From the NCBI GenBank assembly GCA_008477525.1, contig SPDT01000007.1, forward strand, positions 3,038,001 through 3,102,000: a DNA stretch of 64,000 nucleotides, given 5' to 3'. The notes below the pieces were generated by a model, which had not been told where the DNA came from, made no database searches, and worked only from the letters and a program-made list of their open reading frames with translations. The stretch comes from Hypomyces perniciosus (Eukaryota; Ascomycota; Sordariomycetes; Hypocreales; Hypocreaceae). Each line of letters begins with the position of its first letter. Position 1 is the stretch's first letter. This document shows positions 1-12,762 of this stretch, piece by piece. The translations under genes were made by a program, and so were the position numbers.

Positions 1-897
1 AGCTTCATCAGAACCATTCACAATTCATTCACGAGACGCATGGATCACCTCAATGCCGATCTCTGCTTGGAAAACGAAGTCTCTGAAGCGAAGTTGAAGA
101 AAGCCAAGAGGCGGTCTGGTACCTTAAAGAAGGGCAACAAGAGTCATGCCAGGAGAAAGAAACGCACAAACGATGACTACGGCTTTCACTTTACTGCATA
201 TGTACCTGTTGACGGCTACATGTGGGAACTCGATGGTCTTAGAAGCAAGCCGCATAAAATAGGTGAGATTGACCTCGCCATATCACACATCACACATCAC
301 TACCCGCATTTGTAAGGCTAAGCTAATACGCCTTCATGATAACAAGGGTCCATTGACTCGGATGAGTCTTGGACAAACGTAGCAAGGCCTCAGATTGAAG
401 CTCGGATGTTGCAATACGAAGAGAGTCAACTATCCTTCAATCTGCTCGCTCTTTGTCAGAGCCCCCTTGCTCTACACTCTAGGGCAATCGCCCATGCCAT
501 CGCATCTATACGCTATCTCGAGAGTCAGATGAAAGACAACTCCGATTTTGCAAACTTGATCTCTAGTGAGGATCCCGTTCTAGATCTAGAAGATCAGTCG
601 CAGCTCTCTGAATTCAACCTCTGCAAATCGGACGTCGAGAATGTAGAGGCACCCGATTCTCTAAAGCAAAAAGTGTCGCAAGCAGGGTTAGGGATCGGCG
701 ACGCCTACACATTGCATCAGCGACTTGTCGTAGACGCAAAAGCCGCCATGGGGGAATTCCGTGCCGAGATCATTGCCTTGGCAGAGGACGAGCAGCGCGT
801 CAAGGGTCGTAAGAAAGATTACGCCCAAGCCCTACATAGATGGGTACAGAAGCTCGCCGAGAAGGGTGTCCTGGAAGAAGTTATTGACCTCTCCTAA
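1..897 (+). CDS. UCH37/UCHL5-like ubiquitin C-terminal hydrolase, 5' end outside window
   Basis: This is the 3' part of a peptidase family C12 deubiquitinase, which cleaves ubiquitin from its C-terminus; UCH37 members act at the proteasome or in chromatin complexes. The frame is open from base 1. Exon A is 1-262 and exon B is 347-897; the 84-nt intron starts GTGAG and ends ACAAG. The segment after IHNSF matches the UCH core, the catalytic histidine is the His of FHFTAYVPV (codon 187-189), and the catalytic aspartate is in ELDGL (codon 232-234). The nucleophilic cysteine and oxyanion glutamine must lie upstream of the window. A lysine-rich insert sits before the His block. The C-terminus (about 160 aa) is helical and ends in a ULD-like tail (YAQALHRWVQKLAEKG), which separates this type from the short UCH-L1/Yuh1 type. 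The gene ends convergently with the F-box gene. The family call is strong; the exact orthologue is inferred. Confidence 0.88.
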
Positions 898-1290
898 TTA
901 CCTTCGGGCATAAGCAGTTTTATGTGAAGATGAAGGTTTGAGGATTACTGGCTGTAAAAAAGTCCTTAGTTTTATCCAATCTTCTCACACAATAATGATG
1001 AAATTACATCAGTCTCTGTTGTCAGCGGAAAAGTCCGAGTGTGAATTCAAGCTGCGAACAGTAACTAGTAACTGTCAGTCATTCAAACGAACCCGTCGAA
1101 ACGCGGTAATCTTTAGCACCTCTGTCAATTGTCATAAAGCACAACCATTCATTTCTGAATCGAGCCATTGTCCAGAACGTCATGACTACAGAAAAGTGAA
1201 AATATGTTAGCGCTAATTCTAATATGGCTTGCTATCAAATCATGCCGCAAAGTGGTATACCAAAACGCCGAAACAAACAAGAGCATAAAT
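898..1290. other. convergent intergenic region
   Basis: This is a 393-bp spacer between the 3' ends of the deubiquitinase and the F-box gene. It presumably holds both 3' UTRs and polyadenylation signals. Short open frames here have no recognisable similarity, and I see no other feature. Confidence 0.6.
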
Positions 1291-3317
1291 TTAGTCATCT
1301 GGAAATTGTTCTCTGATGTTAGACACAAACCCACACGTTGCAAGATCGAATCTCTTGAAGTATTTTCCAGCATTGGGAAACATTCCATCTGTGATTATAC
1401 TCGGATCCGAGATTGGTTCTATGTTGTATGTAGCTACCACACGTGGCTCTGGTCCAGTGCTAGGCCTATGCCAAGTCAGCAACGAGAAAAGAAAAAAGTG
1501 TGGTAGGATTGTGTCATCTTACAGGCACGTATAAAAACAGTGATCGCCAGGTCGCGCCAGACGTGGGTTAGGCATCTCTTCGTTGAAATCTGGCGGCAGT
1601 GTAAGTTGATCGGACCAGCTAATAACGACTCCGATCCAGCCGTGGTTTCGATGTCGGAAGACCTGGCCAATCTTCAGGGGGTTATTGGTCACGTTGCCGC
1701 AAGGTGTTCTCCGAACAACCCGTGGTGCAACACCGTCCTGATCTCGAAAAAGGCGCCAAAACTCCCAAGGTTCGTCGGCATCTCCACCTTCTACCTGGAG
1801 GCCAATGCGGGCGTATATTGGCCAGAGATACTTCTCAATCAACCACGCATCCTCGGGCCACGTTACAATAAACCGGCGTAAGAAGTTGCGCATGCGATCA
1901 AGCCACTCGGGGGTGTTTGTTGGCGCTAATATTAACGAAGCCCATGTAGCCGAATAGATGCACGCCTCAACGTTCAGAGCATTGTCTCCACTCATCAGTT
2001 GGCTCAGTTCAGGGTGAGCATGGTCTTCTAGTTCTAGTATCCTTGTCAAAGTGGCTCTCAAGTTTTGCGCTGTCCTCATGGTGATGGATAAGGTGGAGAC
2101 GGGGGCAAGGAATGTGTCCATGTTCTCATGCCAGCCAAACCGTGCTAGCGCAACATGAAGGTCAAATACGGGTACTTCATTGTCGTTGCCATACGGGTCG
2201 AGGAACATTCTTTGTGAGGTATCAGGCTCCTCCAAGGGTGTGTTATCCAAGGTTTGTCCTGGGGTGGGATATACAATGGTGTGGACATGGCTCGGAAATG
2301 CGCAGCACCTGGCGTCTATCCCCAGCCGTGATGCTATGCAGCAGAATATGGCGCTCGAGATAATGGGAAGAGATTCATGCTCGTCATGGCGCAAAGCCTG
2401 GCCAATTAGGCAATTCCGTAAGTTGCGATAGTTTTGCTCTGGATTTTGCACTCCTGTGAGATTCTTCGCACGAAGCCAGCGCACAAGAGCCAGCGCCTTT
2501 TGGCGTGTAGTTAAGTTGTCAAAATCCGGATGAGAGCCCCGGAAGCGAGATGTATTGTCATCAAGCATATTGGTAATCTAGGCAGGTAAGTCAGCACCTC
2601 ATTCGCAACGGCACAAAAGATTGTGGTGCGGACGTACGTCATAAAGATCACCAGGTTGGCCGTGTAGGACAAACATGTCGAATGCGCCAAGGGCTCGCTC
2701 CAGCCTCACCCCAGTTATTTGAGTGCTGTGCTGGTCCGGGTCACTTTGAAGTGAGCACCATTCCTCAATGGCCATACCTCTGTGGATACTGTTGAGGATC
2801 GACTTGCCAAAGTATCTATCGTTCATGTACATGTTAGACGATCAGAAGGCTCGAGGTGAAGGTAGGTAAGGGGGTAGTGACTGCTGTTTCATTACCTTCT
2901 TGCTAGGCCGTCTTCTGCGAATGGGTCTAATAGGGATTGCTCTAAGAGAAAGTCTTTGGCATCATAGCCATACTTGCATATCTGCTCAAGGCTCTTAAAG
3001 CGGTTAACCTTGGTCTCGATGATTTTGTCGAAAAGGCGGGCTATGTGCTGATTGCGGGCTGTCCGGAGGAGATATAATTGCTTCCATTTGGCCTGGGATG
3101 CTGTTGACTTATCGCGAAGGCCGTGCTCTGTGTGCCAGTGCTTGAACGTGTTGCAACAGTAATATCTCCACAGAAGCGGCTCGTTTGCAAGGAGATTGAA
3201 GCGGCGCGATACCAGCTGAAAGCCGTTGAGGTTGTCATCTGGCGAGACAAAACGAAGGAGATGGTTGATGACCTCATTCGGCACGAGGTCCAAAGAGACG
3301 ATGGGGATTTGCGCCAT
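1291..3317 (-). CDS. FBXO21-like F-box protein with SirB1-like and YccV/HspQ-like domains
   Basis: This is a predicted SCF ubiquitin-ligase substrate receptor of 609 aa. Exons on the minus strand are 3317-2896, 2815-2638, 2577-1523 and 1465-1291. All introns are GT-AG (57-80 nt), phases agree, and each junction restores family similarity (for example GDLYD joined to ITNML). The F-box is at about residues 8-50 (LVPNEVINHLL through PLLWRYYC). A SirB1/transglutaminase-like domain lies at about 245-310 (NLRNCLIGQAL, then SRLGIDARCCAFPSHVH). The C-terminal YccV/hemimethylated-DNA-binding-like domain starts at about 500 (KIGQVFRHRNHGWIGVV) and continues into the last exon (VVATYNIEPI, then FVSNIREQFPDD). 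Domain order and length match animal FBXO21 (about 628 aa). The first ATG in frame, codon 3317-3315, is taken as the start. The gene is divergent from the spindle-pole gene across about 0.67 kb. Its substrate is unknown. Confidence 0.87.
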
Positions 3318-3989
3318 TGTCACAAATCAAATAAGCGGGGTTGGTGATAAAAGGGAATCCAGTTCCAAAACGGTTTATTAAAAATGTAATGAAAGCAACA
3401 TGAAAGGGCGATCCTGTGTACTTTTAAAGTTCCAACGACAACTTTGCGAAAAGAGAGAGGAAGAGGGAGCGGAAGGGTGTTGATAGCCTCAAGGATGCCC
3501 ATCAGGCTGCTCTCTGTTGTGTACGGCCTACCCCGCAACTAGCCTTTTATCCAGCTGATGTGCCTATCGGGTGCTATGCAAAAGTCGCGGCGGAGGCGAA
3601 CGTTCTTCAGCGGATAAATTCATGGACAGGAGCGCGGGAGGCACTAGACCAAACACGGTAACACTGTAAACAAGGCAAAACGCGGTCTAAAAAGAACGAC
3701 AGGCTGCAATCCACATTTTTCGAGTCCAGACGCGAAACCCTGGCTGGCCCAGCATCCCACCCTGTTGATCCAGATTCGGCTGTAATCTTGATTCTTCCTT
3801 ATCGCTATTATCGTCATCTCCATCCTCTTCTCCGTCACGGACACCCAACATTTCGTGCTGCGGCTTACGCTACGCATTTGATTCCCTTTGCTCAGACCAT
3901 CACCCAATGATATGTATCATTGCCCGAACTCGCATCGCGTCTAAATCGACACAGCCTTAGAGAACCAACTCCCAAGTCTGCCACCCGCA
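3318..3989. promoter_or_regulatory. shared divergent upstream region (F-box gene / Pcp1-like gene)
   Basis: This 672-bp stretch separates two divergent start codons and must contain both promoters. It has purine/pyrimidine-rich runs (around 3450-3475) and a C-rich stretch before the plus-strand start. No defined operator is visible. Confidence 0.5.
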
Positions 3990-6900
3990 ATGGCCCAGTC
4001 AGGCTTTGGCGGCGTGCTCGACACTCCGCGAACCAACATTGGCGACGCGACCTATCTCAGCAGACAGCCCGACTTCGCAGACATATCGCAAGAGGCATCG
4101 TTTCAGTCTCCCGAAAGAGATGGCAACTTCTTACAGCAGCTCCGCAACGGCGGGCGCTCCAACGGAATCATACGAACCCCACGGCAGAGAGGCCCGCTTG
4201 CAGATCGACGAAACTTGCCTCCCAGTATCGGGGGAGCCGAATTCACGCCGCTTCTGAAATCAGCTACAAGGAACAGCACACGGCGTGGCAAGGAGAACGG
4301 CGGTACGGTGGCCAACACGCCGGCTGTGTTGGCTAGAATCGACGAGGACGACATGACCCCGATACCCCGAATGGATGCGTCGATGTACTCGGCTTCGCGC
4401 AATCAGTCATACTTGGACATGCCCCAGGTAGAGGCCAGCAGTGCCGCCTCAACTCCGTTGGCGCTGCCGCCCCGCAGGGGAGGAGACAAGGGGCCTCTAC
4501 AGGATGGAAACCAATTGTCTCTGCGGGAACAGGAAAATGTCATCGATAGGATCGAAAAGGAGAATTTCGGTCTCAAGTTGAAGATTCACTTTCTTGAAGA
4601 GGCGCTTCGGAAGGCTGGACCGGGTTTTAGTGAAGCTGCTCTAAAGGAGAACACCGAGCTCAAGGTGGACAAGGTGACAATGCAAAGAGAGCTTCATCGA
4701 TACAAGAAACACCTCACGACAGCTGAACGTGATCTCGAGACCTATCGCCAGCAGATGTTGGAACTCCAAGAAAAGGCGAAACGAAAGTATGCCAATGAGA
4801 GCCAACAAGCCGAATTGGAAAAGCTGCGGCAGACTCTAGAAGACCGAGAAGCAGACATCGATGAACTACAACGCCAAGTTCATCAGGGGCAACGAAACCA
4901 AAGCCAGGTGGAAAAATTACAGGACAATATTGACGACATGGAGGCCGAACTCCGCGAAAAGGATCGGATAATAACTGAGCGGGAAGACGAGCTGGAAGAT
5001 CTCAAGGACAAGCTCGAGGAATTAGAAGACAAGGCAAAGGACTTAGCAAAAAAGGCAATTGAGAACAAACAAGCGGCCTTGCAGAATGAAGAGCTTGATG
5101 AAGCCAAGGAGACGATTCAGGACCTGGAGCAAGGTATTCGCCGACTTGAGGACCAGCTCGACGATATGAAAGAGAAGATGAATGATGCCGTCGCCCAGAA
5201 GGATCGTGCTGAGCAGGATCTAGAGGAGCTTCAGGAAGAGATGTCAAACAAGTCCGTTGTTACCAAGGGTCTTTCTCGGCAAATCGAAGAGAAGGTTGCC
5301 CGACTTCAGGAAGAGCTAGACAAGTCTAGCCAAGAGTACGCCACATTGGAGAAAGAGGTCGCGAGATTAAACCTAGAGAATGGGGATCTCAGATCAGCTG
5401 TCAAAGAAATGCGCAAAGAGCGCGAAGGCTTTGATCGAGAGCGACAGATGGTGACAACCAAAATACAAGAGCTTGAAGCCGAGCTTCTCGAACAAGCCGA
5501 CGAAAAGGACCTATTGCAGTCGCGCCACAATTCCCTGACCAATGAATCGACTTCACTTCAACAGGAAATTCAAAAATTGGAAAAAGAAGTACAGGAACTT
5601 GAGAGGAGCCTTGCGGAGGAGAGGGAATACGGCATCGAGATTGAAAAGGACCTTCGAGGCCAGTATCAGGATGAAATTCAACGACTTAATGACGAGGTGT
5701 CAGACTTGCAGGCCGAGATACGAGAAAAGGACAACCTTTATGATAATGACAGCGAAAAATGGGAGACGGATAAGAAAACCCTGGAGTCTGAACGCGAACG
5801 GGCTGAGGAGAAGGCTGCTGGTCTGCAGCGCACAATCGACCGACTTCGTGAGACAGAAGGCACACTGTCTGATAAAGAATCCAAACTGCAAGCGGCAATG
5901 CAGAGCGAGGCAGAGCGGCATCGGAGCGAAGAGGGTGTGTTGAATCGGCAAATTGACGACCTTCAAGATGCCTTGGAGACACGACAGACACTGTTGACCA
6001 ATCTTCGCAATGAGCTTTCAACTGTCCGTGATGAGCTTCGACAGACGCAAATCGACTACCAGACGCAAGTGAACAAAGTCGTTGCGTTGGAAGACGAAGT
6101 CGAAGTCCTACACAGCAACGTTGCTGGTGCAGGGAGCTCTAGAAATCAAGAAGCAGAAGCCGCCAGACGAGAGTGCGAGCAACTCAGGGAACAGCTCAGG
6201 AAGCTTCAGCAAACACTCGACTCAACACGAGCCGCAAGTACGGTCTCAGAACAAAACGCGCAGCAGTCAACAGAATCAATGACACGACTCAAATGGCAAC
6301 TTTCTGACGCAACAACGCAACTTGAAAGGGCAAACAAGGACAAGCAATCTCTTCAAGATCAACTGGATCACATTAACTCGGAACTCCGCTCTGTCCAGTC
6401 ATCATTGGCAGAGACAAAAGCTGAGCGCGACGAGCTTGATGGAGAGCTACATCGGACAAAAATGCACGACAATGATACCCTTCGTATCGACCAAGAGCGT
6501 CTTGATCTGCGTACGGCGAAGATGAAGCTAGACAATGAAGTACGCCGTCTGAAAGATGAGAACAAGGCTCTGATAGAGCAGCGTGCGGCTGTGGAGAAGA
6601 CCTTGGAGGAGGAGATCGAGAAGGCTGCCGAAGAAGAGGAGCGCCTAGGTCAGGAAATTCTCGAGCTTCAAACCAAGCTACGACAGTCTTCCTCGGCAGA
6701 GACGCATGACCTGACGTCGGCACGACGGACAATCCGAGATCTCGAGCGGAAGGTGGAGGATTACCAGGGCCAACTTGCTGAATTCCAACTCCACGACAAC
6801 GTGGAGGGAAGCAGTGAACTATCAACAATTCGGAAGGATTTGTCCGCTGCTCGCCAGAAAGAACTGGATTTATTGCAGCGCGAATCTACTCAGAAGGACG

Positions 6901-8094
6901 TCATCAAAGGGCTCAAGCGACAGCTCTCTGAGTTAGAACGTCAATTTCACGACAATGAGGTTTCGCGGCTGATAGCATCGCCCAAGTCGTCACCAGGATC
7001 CGATCGAAGGCATGACGAGTTGTTGGGACTACGGCAACAACTCTCGAGTGCGCAGCAATCTGTACACGATCTCAAATTGAAGAATCGGGAGTCCGAGCGT
7101 AAGGCTTCACAAGTGACACAGGACCTTCAGAGACAACTCAACGATATTGAGGATCAAAAGCTTGTGCTGGAGGAGGTACTGGAGGAGGCACGTCACCAAG
7201 CAGAGGAGGAGGCTGCTCAGCATGAACGCACATTGCAACGCATGAAACAAAAACTAGAAAAAGCGGAGCGCGAGCGAAATGCTGTCGTCGCCGCCGCCGC
7301 CCAGACGGATAACAATAAGCAAGACAAACGCTTACGCAAAAGTCAGGCCGAGATCGAGAATCTCGAACACGATATCCTGCAGCAACAGGATGTGATTGAC
7401 AAGCTTGTCGCTTCCGAGACCGTCCTACGACGAAAGCTCGAGCGCGCGCGCAGCGAACGAGCGGCATATCGCATGAGTGCTGAGAAGCTCCAGAGGGATC
7501 TTCAACAACTGAAGAAGGCCGCAGAGGCGGCGGAGCGGGATCGATCACGCGACGGCGCGGAAGAGGCTCTCGAGACGATAGTTCGAGCTGCCGAGAACTC
7601 CGAGGAGCGGCACAAGAAGGAACTCCGCGGCATGGTGATGCAGATAGAGTGGATGCAGGCTCGCTGGGAACGAGAGGCGTCTCTCCGTTCAGACGCTGCG
7701 TATGCGAAGAAGTTCCTCCAGCTACAGCTCGACATTGCAAATGCCTGGTAAGTTTATGATTCACATCCCTTACTTTTGAACACCCGAGACTAATTGACGA
7801 AACAGCAACAAAGCTCAGCTCCGTGAGCTGGAGCACATCCGCACCAACCTCCTTCACAGTCGCAAACCCCTTCCACTGCCCAAATCTTCCGCCTCAGGCG
7901 GCAATTCTACGTCTTCATCACCCTCCCTTAAGACATTCCTCATCATGGCCCGCTTCATCGGCCGCATGCGTATCGCCGCACGCAACTGGGCGGGGCAAGA
8001 GGTCGTCCGACAGAAACTCGCCGTGGCTGTTGAGGAGAAGCGCCGCGTCAAGCGTTCGAGACAGTTTAAGGTCGTCCGAGCTGAAGTGTGCTGA
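3990..8094 (+). CDS. pericentrin/Pcp1-like spindle pole body protein with CM1 and PACT motifs
   Basis: This is a 1,348-aa coiled-coil scaffold expected at the spindle pole body, where the family anchors gamma-tubulin complexes. Exon 1 is 3990-7747 and exon 2 is 7806-8094; the intron is GTAAGT...AACAG and the phase agrees. Residues 1-170 are low-complexity with TP/SP sites, including a TPR near the start, which suggests regulation by cyclin-dependent kinase. Residues about 178-245 match the centrosomin motif 1 region (ENVIDRIEKENFGLKLKIHFLEE, interrupted here to its core). Most of residues 250-1250 is heptad coiled coil rich in E, K, Q, L and R. The short second exon carries the PACT-type motif (about 1297-1335), with core RFIGRMRIAARNWAG. 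CM1 and PACT together fit S. pombe Pcp1 or Aspergillus PcpA better than ApsB/Mto1. Long frames on the opposite strand are shadows of this biased sequence. Confidence 0.88.
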
Positions 8095-8840
8095 ACGGAG
8101 GCGTGCGTATACGAAATTGCGAAATAGTGGTGTCTACATAGGTGTTGTCCTCTCAACTTCTTTCTTTTTATGTCTTCTCTCCCCCCACCGCCACTGAACC
8201 TACTTCATTGGAGGGCCACATAGATATGTTGATGATTGTCAGTATTAGGGATGGGGGAAACGGTACTTGTTTGTTTTGTTTGTTTAAGATTCGAAATTTG
8301 TTCAAACAACTTTTTTCTTGCATGGATAGGACGGAATCCTCGTTGGATGGGACAGGCGACCATAGGTGGTGTTGGCGTTGGACACACAAGAACTCGGGCG
8401 GGATACCCGTCGCAGTCTTGTTACGTTTTTTTTATTCAAAAAATTTATAGTGTTTGTGCTTTTGTTCTCTGAACAATGTTGTAGTCCCACGCAACAGGGG
8501 AAATGGCTAAAAAGCGATGCCCGTGACGTGATGCAAGTTGCCAGAACTTATTCATGCATGGGAAAGTCATTGGTCACATGAAACCCAAGATGCCTCCCAC
8601 CATGACAAGACAACCCCCCTATAAAGAGAAGAATCATGAAAAGAGAAAACATAACTTATCCCGGAAAAATCACCAGCCTTTTTCCCAGAGTAACAAATCC
8701 AAAGAAGCACCCACCGTGGTTATTCAAGTAGAAGGAGGGAGTGAGCGTCATAGTCATCGCGTAGCCACATATATAGTAGGATCATATACACGGCAATTAT
8801 AGCCAGCGAGAGAGGTCACTCCACTACGCGAAGCGATAAA
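8095..8840. other. convergent intergenic region
   Basis: This 746-bp spacer holds the 3' ends of the spindle-pole and metacaspase genes. It contains T-rich runs (about 8305-8320 and 8425-8450), consistent with 3' UTR sequence. I see no coding signal. Confidence 0.55.
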
Positions 8841-10573
8841 TTACATGACGAACAAGAGATTGGTGTCTGCGACAGGTGTTAGGACCTGACCGTTCCGTAT
8901 GGTGTTTACACAGAGATGAACTTACTGAGTGGGTGGCTGCAAGACAACTGCGGCTTCTGGGTGTATTTTGTAGCCAGTTCGTCTCGGATGCTGTTGAGTA
9001 ACTGCACATAGCTCTGTTGAGGGTTCTTCTTGAGAGCTGTGACAAAGGCCCAGGACATGGCGCCGGTGGCCTGAGAAGCAATAGTAGCATCGGCGCTATC
9101 AGAATAATTAGTTTCATTTCCACAGAACACATAGCCTCATAGATGTATCGAGAGCAAGATAGGGATAACTCACGATGTTTGATCATCCTTGCTTCCAGAC
9201 CACATGATGACGTCTGCAGGTGACGTCTTGGTTGCGAGTGCCCTGTGATGAGCTTCATCGCCAGTGGTAGCCTTCTTGAAGAATCCGATGATGTTGCTGG
9301 CCACGCCACCAAGATCGCCTTGACTATAGGAAGAAATGGCGCTGAGCAAGCCCTGGCCGGCTTCTTTGGCCAGGTTGGGCTCCTTGAGGATGCCCTGGGT
9401 GGAATAAATGTAGGGCAGATCGAGCGCAGTACCAGAATGGCACGAGTCGAAGATGGCAGTTAGTCTCACACCGGCCTGTAGGGGGCTGACCATAATTCGG
9501 TGCATCTCGTCGTCAGTAATGTGTCCGTGCTGCCGGAAATCGACTGGATAAATGACTTCGTCGTATCCATCAGCCTCGTCACCGTCGAGATCCTTCGTTT
9601 GCCCACCGTGACCTGTGGTTTGTTAGGGAATATGAAATTCGGTTGTGGGCCATTGGCGATTCGTACCTGAGTAATGGAAGAATAATGAGTCATTTGGTCG
9701 GGCATCCTTGACTAGCCAGTGCATGGCACGTAGTATGTTTTGCTTTGTGGGTTGGCTCATGGGATTCTGCTGGTCGTCGGTCAAGATGACCATGTCTTCT
9801 CTCTTGTAGCCAAATTGCTCGACCAGATAGGCTGTCATGTTTCTAACGTCGTTGATACATCCCCGGAGCTGTCCTCGCTGACCAAAATAGTTGATGCCGA
9901 TGAGCAGAGCCTTCCTGCGACCCGTGCAATTGGAATATCGAAAGGCATATCCTTGCGGTGCACCTTGGCCGAAACTCTGAGGGCCCGCTGGGGGAGGTAG
10001 AGGGCCATTGGCTCGTGCTGGGCTATAACCGTTCGCGGGTGGGCCGGGGGGAGGCATGCCTTGAGGAAGCTTAGCGAATGCTTCAAGTCAATGGATGGGG
10101 AGCATCAAGCGTCATACCAGGCCTTGAGTTGTAGTTGGGATGTGGTGGAGGATGGCCGTAGTTGCCATATTGCTGAGGAGGCGTCTGCTGCGGGTGATGT
10201 TGCTGCTGCGGTTGGTTCTGTGTCAGCAGAGCGTTCAAACTCAAGATTTCCCGTCTCTAGAGATCAAGGTCTATCGCTGGGACGAAGTTGGTCGTACCTG
10301 GTATGGGTATTGTTGCTGGGGGGGCGGCGCATGGTAGCCATATCCAGGCTGAGGGGAGTGACCCTGGGGAGGGTAGCCACCAGCACCACCACCGCCACCA
10401 GAGTAAGTCGGTTGTTGCGGTCTGGGGGAGCAAATCGATGGTCAGCCAGAAACTCCCTAGAGGTGACAAAGCTGGGAAGTGGGAGAGCTGTACGGGTAAT
10501 AACCGCCGCCTTGCTGGTGGTATTGCTGTTGAGGCGGGTAGCCGCCGCCACCATAATTGTGGTATCCTGACAT
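8841..10573 (-). CDS. metacaspase (type I), Q/P/G-rich prodomain
   Basis: This is a type I metacaspase, a Ca2+-dependent Arg/Lys-specific cysteine peptidase linked in fungi to stress, ageing and aggregate clearance. The model has seven exons on the minus strand: 10573-10494, 10421-10298, 10217-10118, 10059-9667, 9612-9174, 9095-8926 and 8866-8841, giving 443 aa. Phases agree throughout. The N-terminal part, roughly residues 1-145, is rich in Gln, Pro, Gly and Tyr, like the prion-like prodomain of yeast Mca1. The caspase fold starts at [13 protein letters not shown]. The catalytic histidine is H234 (HYSGHGG) and the catalytic cysteine is C290 (IFDSCHSG). The C-terminal p10-like part contains [17 protein letters not shown]. 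The last exon is only 26 nt and encodes most of NTNLLFVM, so automated models may miss it. The prodomain exons are small and low-complexity, so their boundaries are less certain than those of the catalytic exons. Confidence 0.9.
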
Positions 10574-12762
10574 TTCAAGAATTGAGAGGACGATCCCCAA
10601 GAGAACACCAATCCACGGTCTATACACAAATCGAGGCGATTTGATGTGAACGGTAGCGCAGGCGAGCGTGCCGGTGAATCAGCGAATAAAGATGCACGGC
10701 GGGTCGGCAACAACGGGCGAAAAGGATTCGGGAGGTTGACAACTACGAGAATTGGCGATGCGCAGCGGATCGATGCAACGTCGTCGATGGGTTGTTATGA
10801 GTACTCTCTGTGCGGAGCGCCCGTTCGTGGCTTTGCCAGGTCAGAAGATGGAGACAAATCGGTCGACGTCACACTCTGCTCGGCGGCACAGCACAGCACG
10901 TGGTGTCTGGAGTTCACAGGCGGTCAGGTCCCAAAGTTCATCAGCAGACCGGCCAGGCCAACAGAAGCTGCCAATGACCCGATATGCGGAGACGCCGGAT
11001 GATGGTCAGCGGCGGACCGAAACTCTGTCCAACGAATGGGAGCAGTCCGGGCAATAGATGGTAGAAGAATACAGAGGTCCAGGCAGAGATGTGTGGTAGC
11101 AGATGGCCTTGAAACGACCATTGACCGAAAGAGAGACGAAAAGAGGGAAAACGGGCTGGTTCGTTTTTATTATAGAAACCGGGCCTCTCGTCTCGTATGT
11201 GTGCTTCTAGCGTGACGGGCGACGATGGGTGGTGGCGGGGTTCGGAGCCGCGTGGTCGCTGGCTTGCAGTTGACTACAGCAGGGTTGAGGGGTTGAGGGC
11301 GCTAAATACACAGGCGATCGGGTAATCGATACTACATACATATTACATACTAGTAGTATGCAACTGGGAATGTGAAAGGGAATGACAGATGGGATGGGCA
11401 AGATTGGTTTAGATCCCCCGATGGGATGGGCTGGACTACTGCTACCAGTGGCAGGGATCATGCCAACCGACTGGGCCCTGAACAGCCGTTATGATAGATA
11501 GTAGTACCTCTCCTTGACGACATTCGTCCCGGTACGAAGTACATACAGTAGAGATCGAGTAATAGTGCTTTGCCGGCATCGCCTTCATATGGACTGCCAA
11601 ACTGCTTGCTCGGTAATAATAGCATGTCGTGTCAAATTGCGCCTCAATTGCGAAGCTGGACTGCGATTCTCAGCAATGGCGCCACCCATCATCCCCATGT
11701 CTCTCTCCCCTTCAGCCACACGTTAGGTTGTTCGCCGATTCATAGGATGCAAGTGAGCGTGGACCTCCTCATCCGATGGTTTGGCGCCCGGGCCGGCGGC
11801 AGCGGGTCGAATGCAAGAAACGGAAACAATAGCGACAAAAAGACGGAGCAGAATGGATGTTCTACTAGGTACCTAATACGGAGACTCCGGTGCAAGGCGT
11901 CATGGAGGGAGGGGCCTGCTTTTGCCTTCGTTAGCATGTACTTCGTATGTATGTATGTATGACGTCCTAGGTACTCCGTATGTATCTGTGATATGGATTT
12001 TAGGGTCCAAATGCAGGGACGTTGAGAAGATCTGCCCAACGGTCAGTCATGTTACATGCACTCACTACTAACTAACATACATACTACTCGTACATAACTA
12101 ACATCAGCTTCTGCCCAACGCCAACGGCCAGTACCGAGTCCACTCGACAGATGCAGCGTGGTTCAGCACAAACAGGATGATGAAAGGATGCATCCTGCAT
12201 ACTTCTGAGCAAGAATAGACAAGTCAATGCAGCCACGCTCGTGGAACTCCTCGCTGAGAAGGGAAAACCGGGCGCACCGGGAAGCTTCATGGCGAGCTGA
12301 TTGGCTGTCAATGGATGTGTGTCTCACTCTTTCAGCTCTGTCATCCACCGATCCAGGGCCTCGGGGAGCTTGGGCCAGGCCGCCGCCAGCAAGGGTTCGC
12401 AATAGAAGTGACGGTCCAGCTGGACAGTTGATGGTCCATAACGATGGAGTCGTTGACACGGAACATGCATCCAAGTGATTCCAACCACCTTGTGCCAATA
12501 CACGCCTAGCCGTGGCCGACGTCAGGGGGAATAGCCGACCTCATCGTCAGTGGCAAATTCATTCAATTGGATGTGTACCATAAAGAGCAAAGCTCGTTAA
12601 CCTCGGTACAGATGCAATGCAGATGGCGAATTTTTACTGCTCTCCCCAGTCGATGCAACAATAGAACCAATAATATCACCACTATTATCGGTGGAATGGC
12701 CGATCCAATGTCCTTCAATGAATAGGCTTACCGCCCCATCCTACATTCAATCTTCTTCTTCT
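10574..12762. other. gene-free region upstream of metacaspase
   Basis: This 2.2-kb stretch runs from the metacaspase start to the 3' end of the GNAT gene. Open frames are short and unconvincing on both strands. It holds one TACTCCGTA copy (11972-11980), a short ATGT run near 11946-11960, and scattered TAGTAGTA/TACATA sequence around 11330-11360 and 11490-11550. It probably contains the metacaspase promoter at its left end. Confidence 0.5.

Noticed and set aside
7138..7857. 239-codon open frame opposite the spindle-pole gene
   Set aside because: It lies antisense to a strongly supported coiled-coil gene; codon bias of Glu/Lys/Gln-rich sequence leaves the opposite strand open. No domain is seen.
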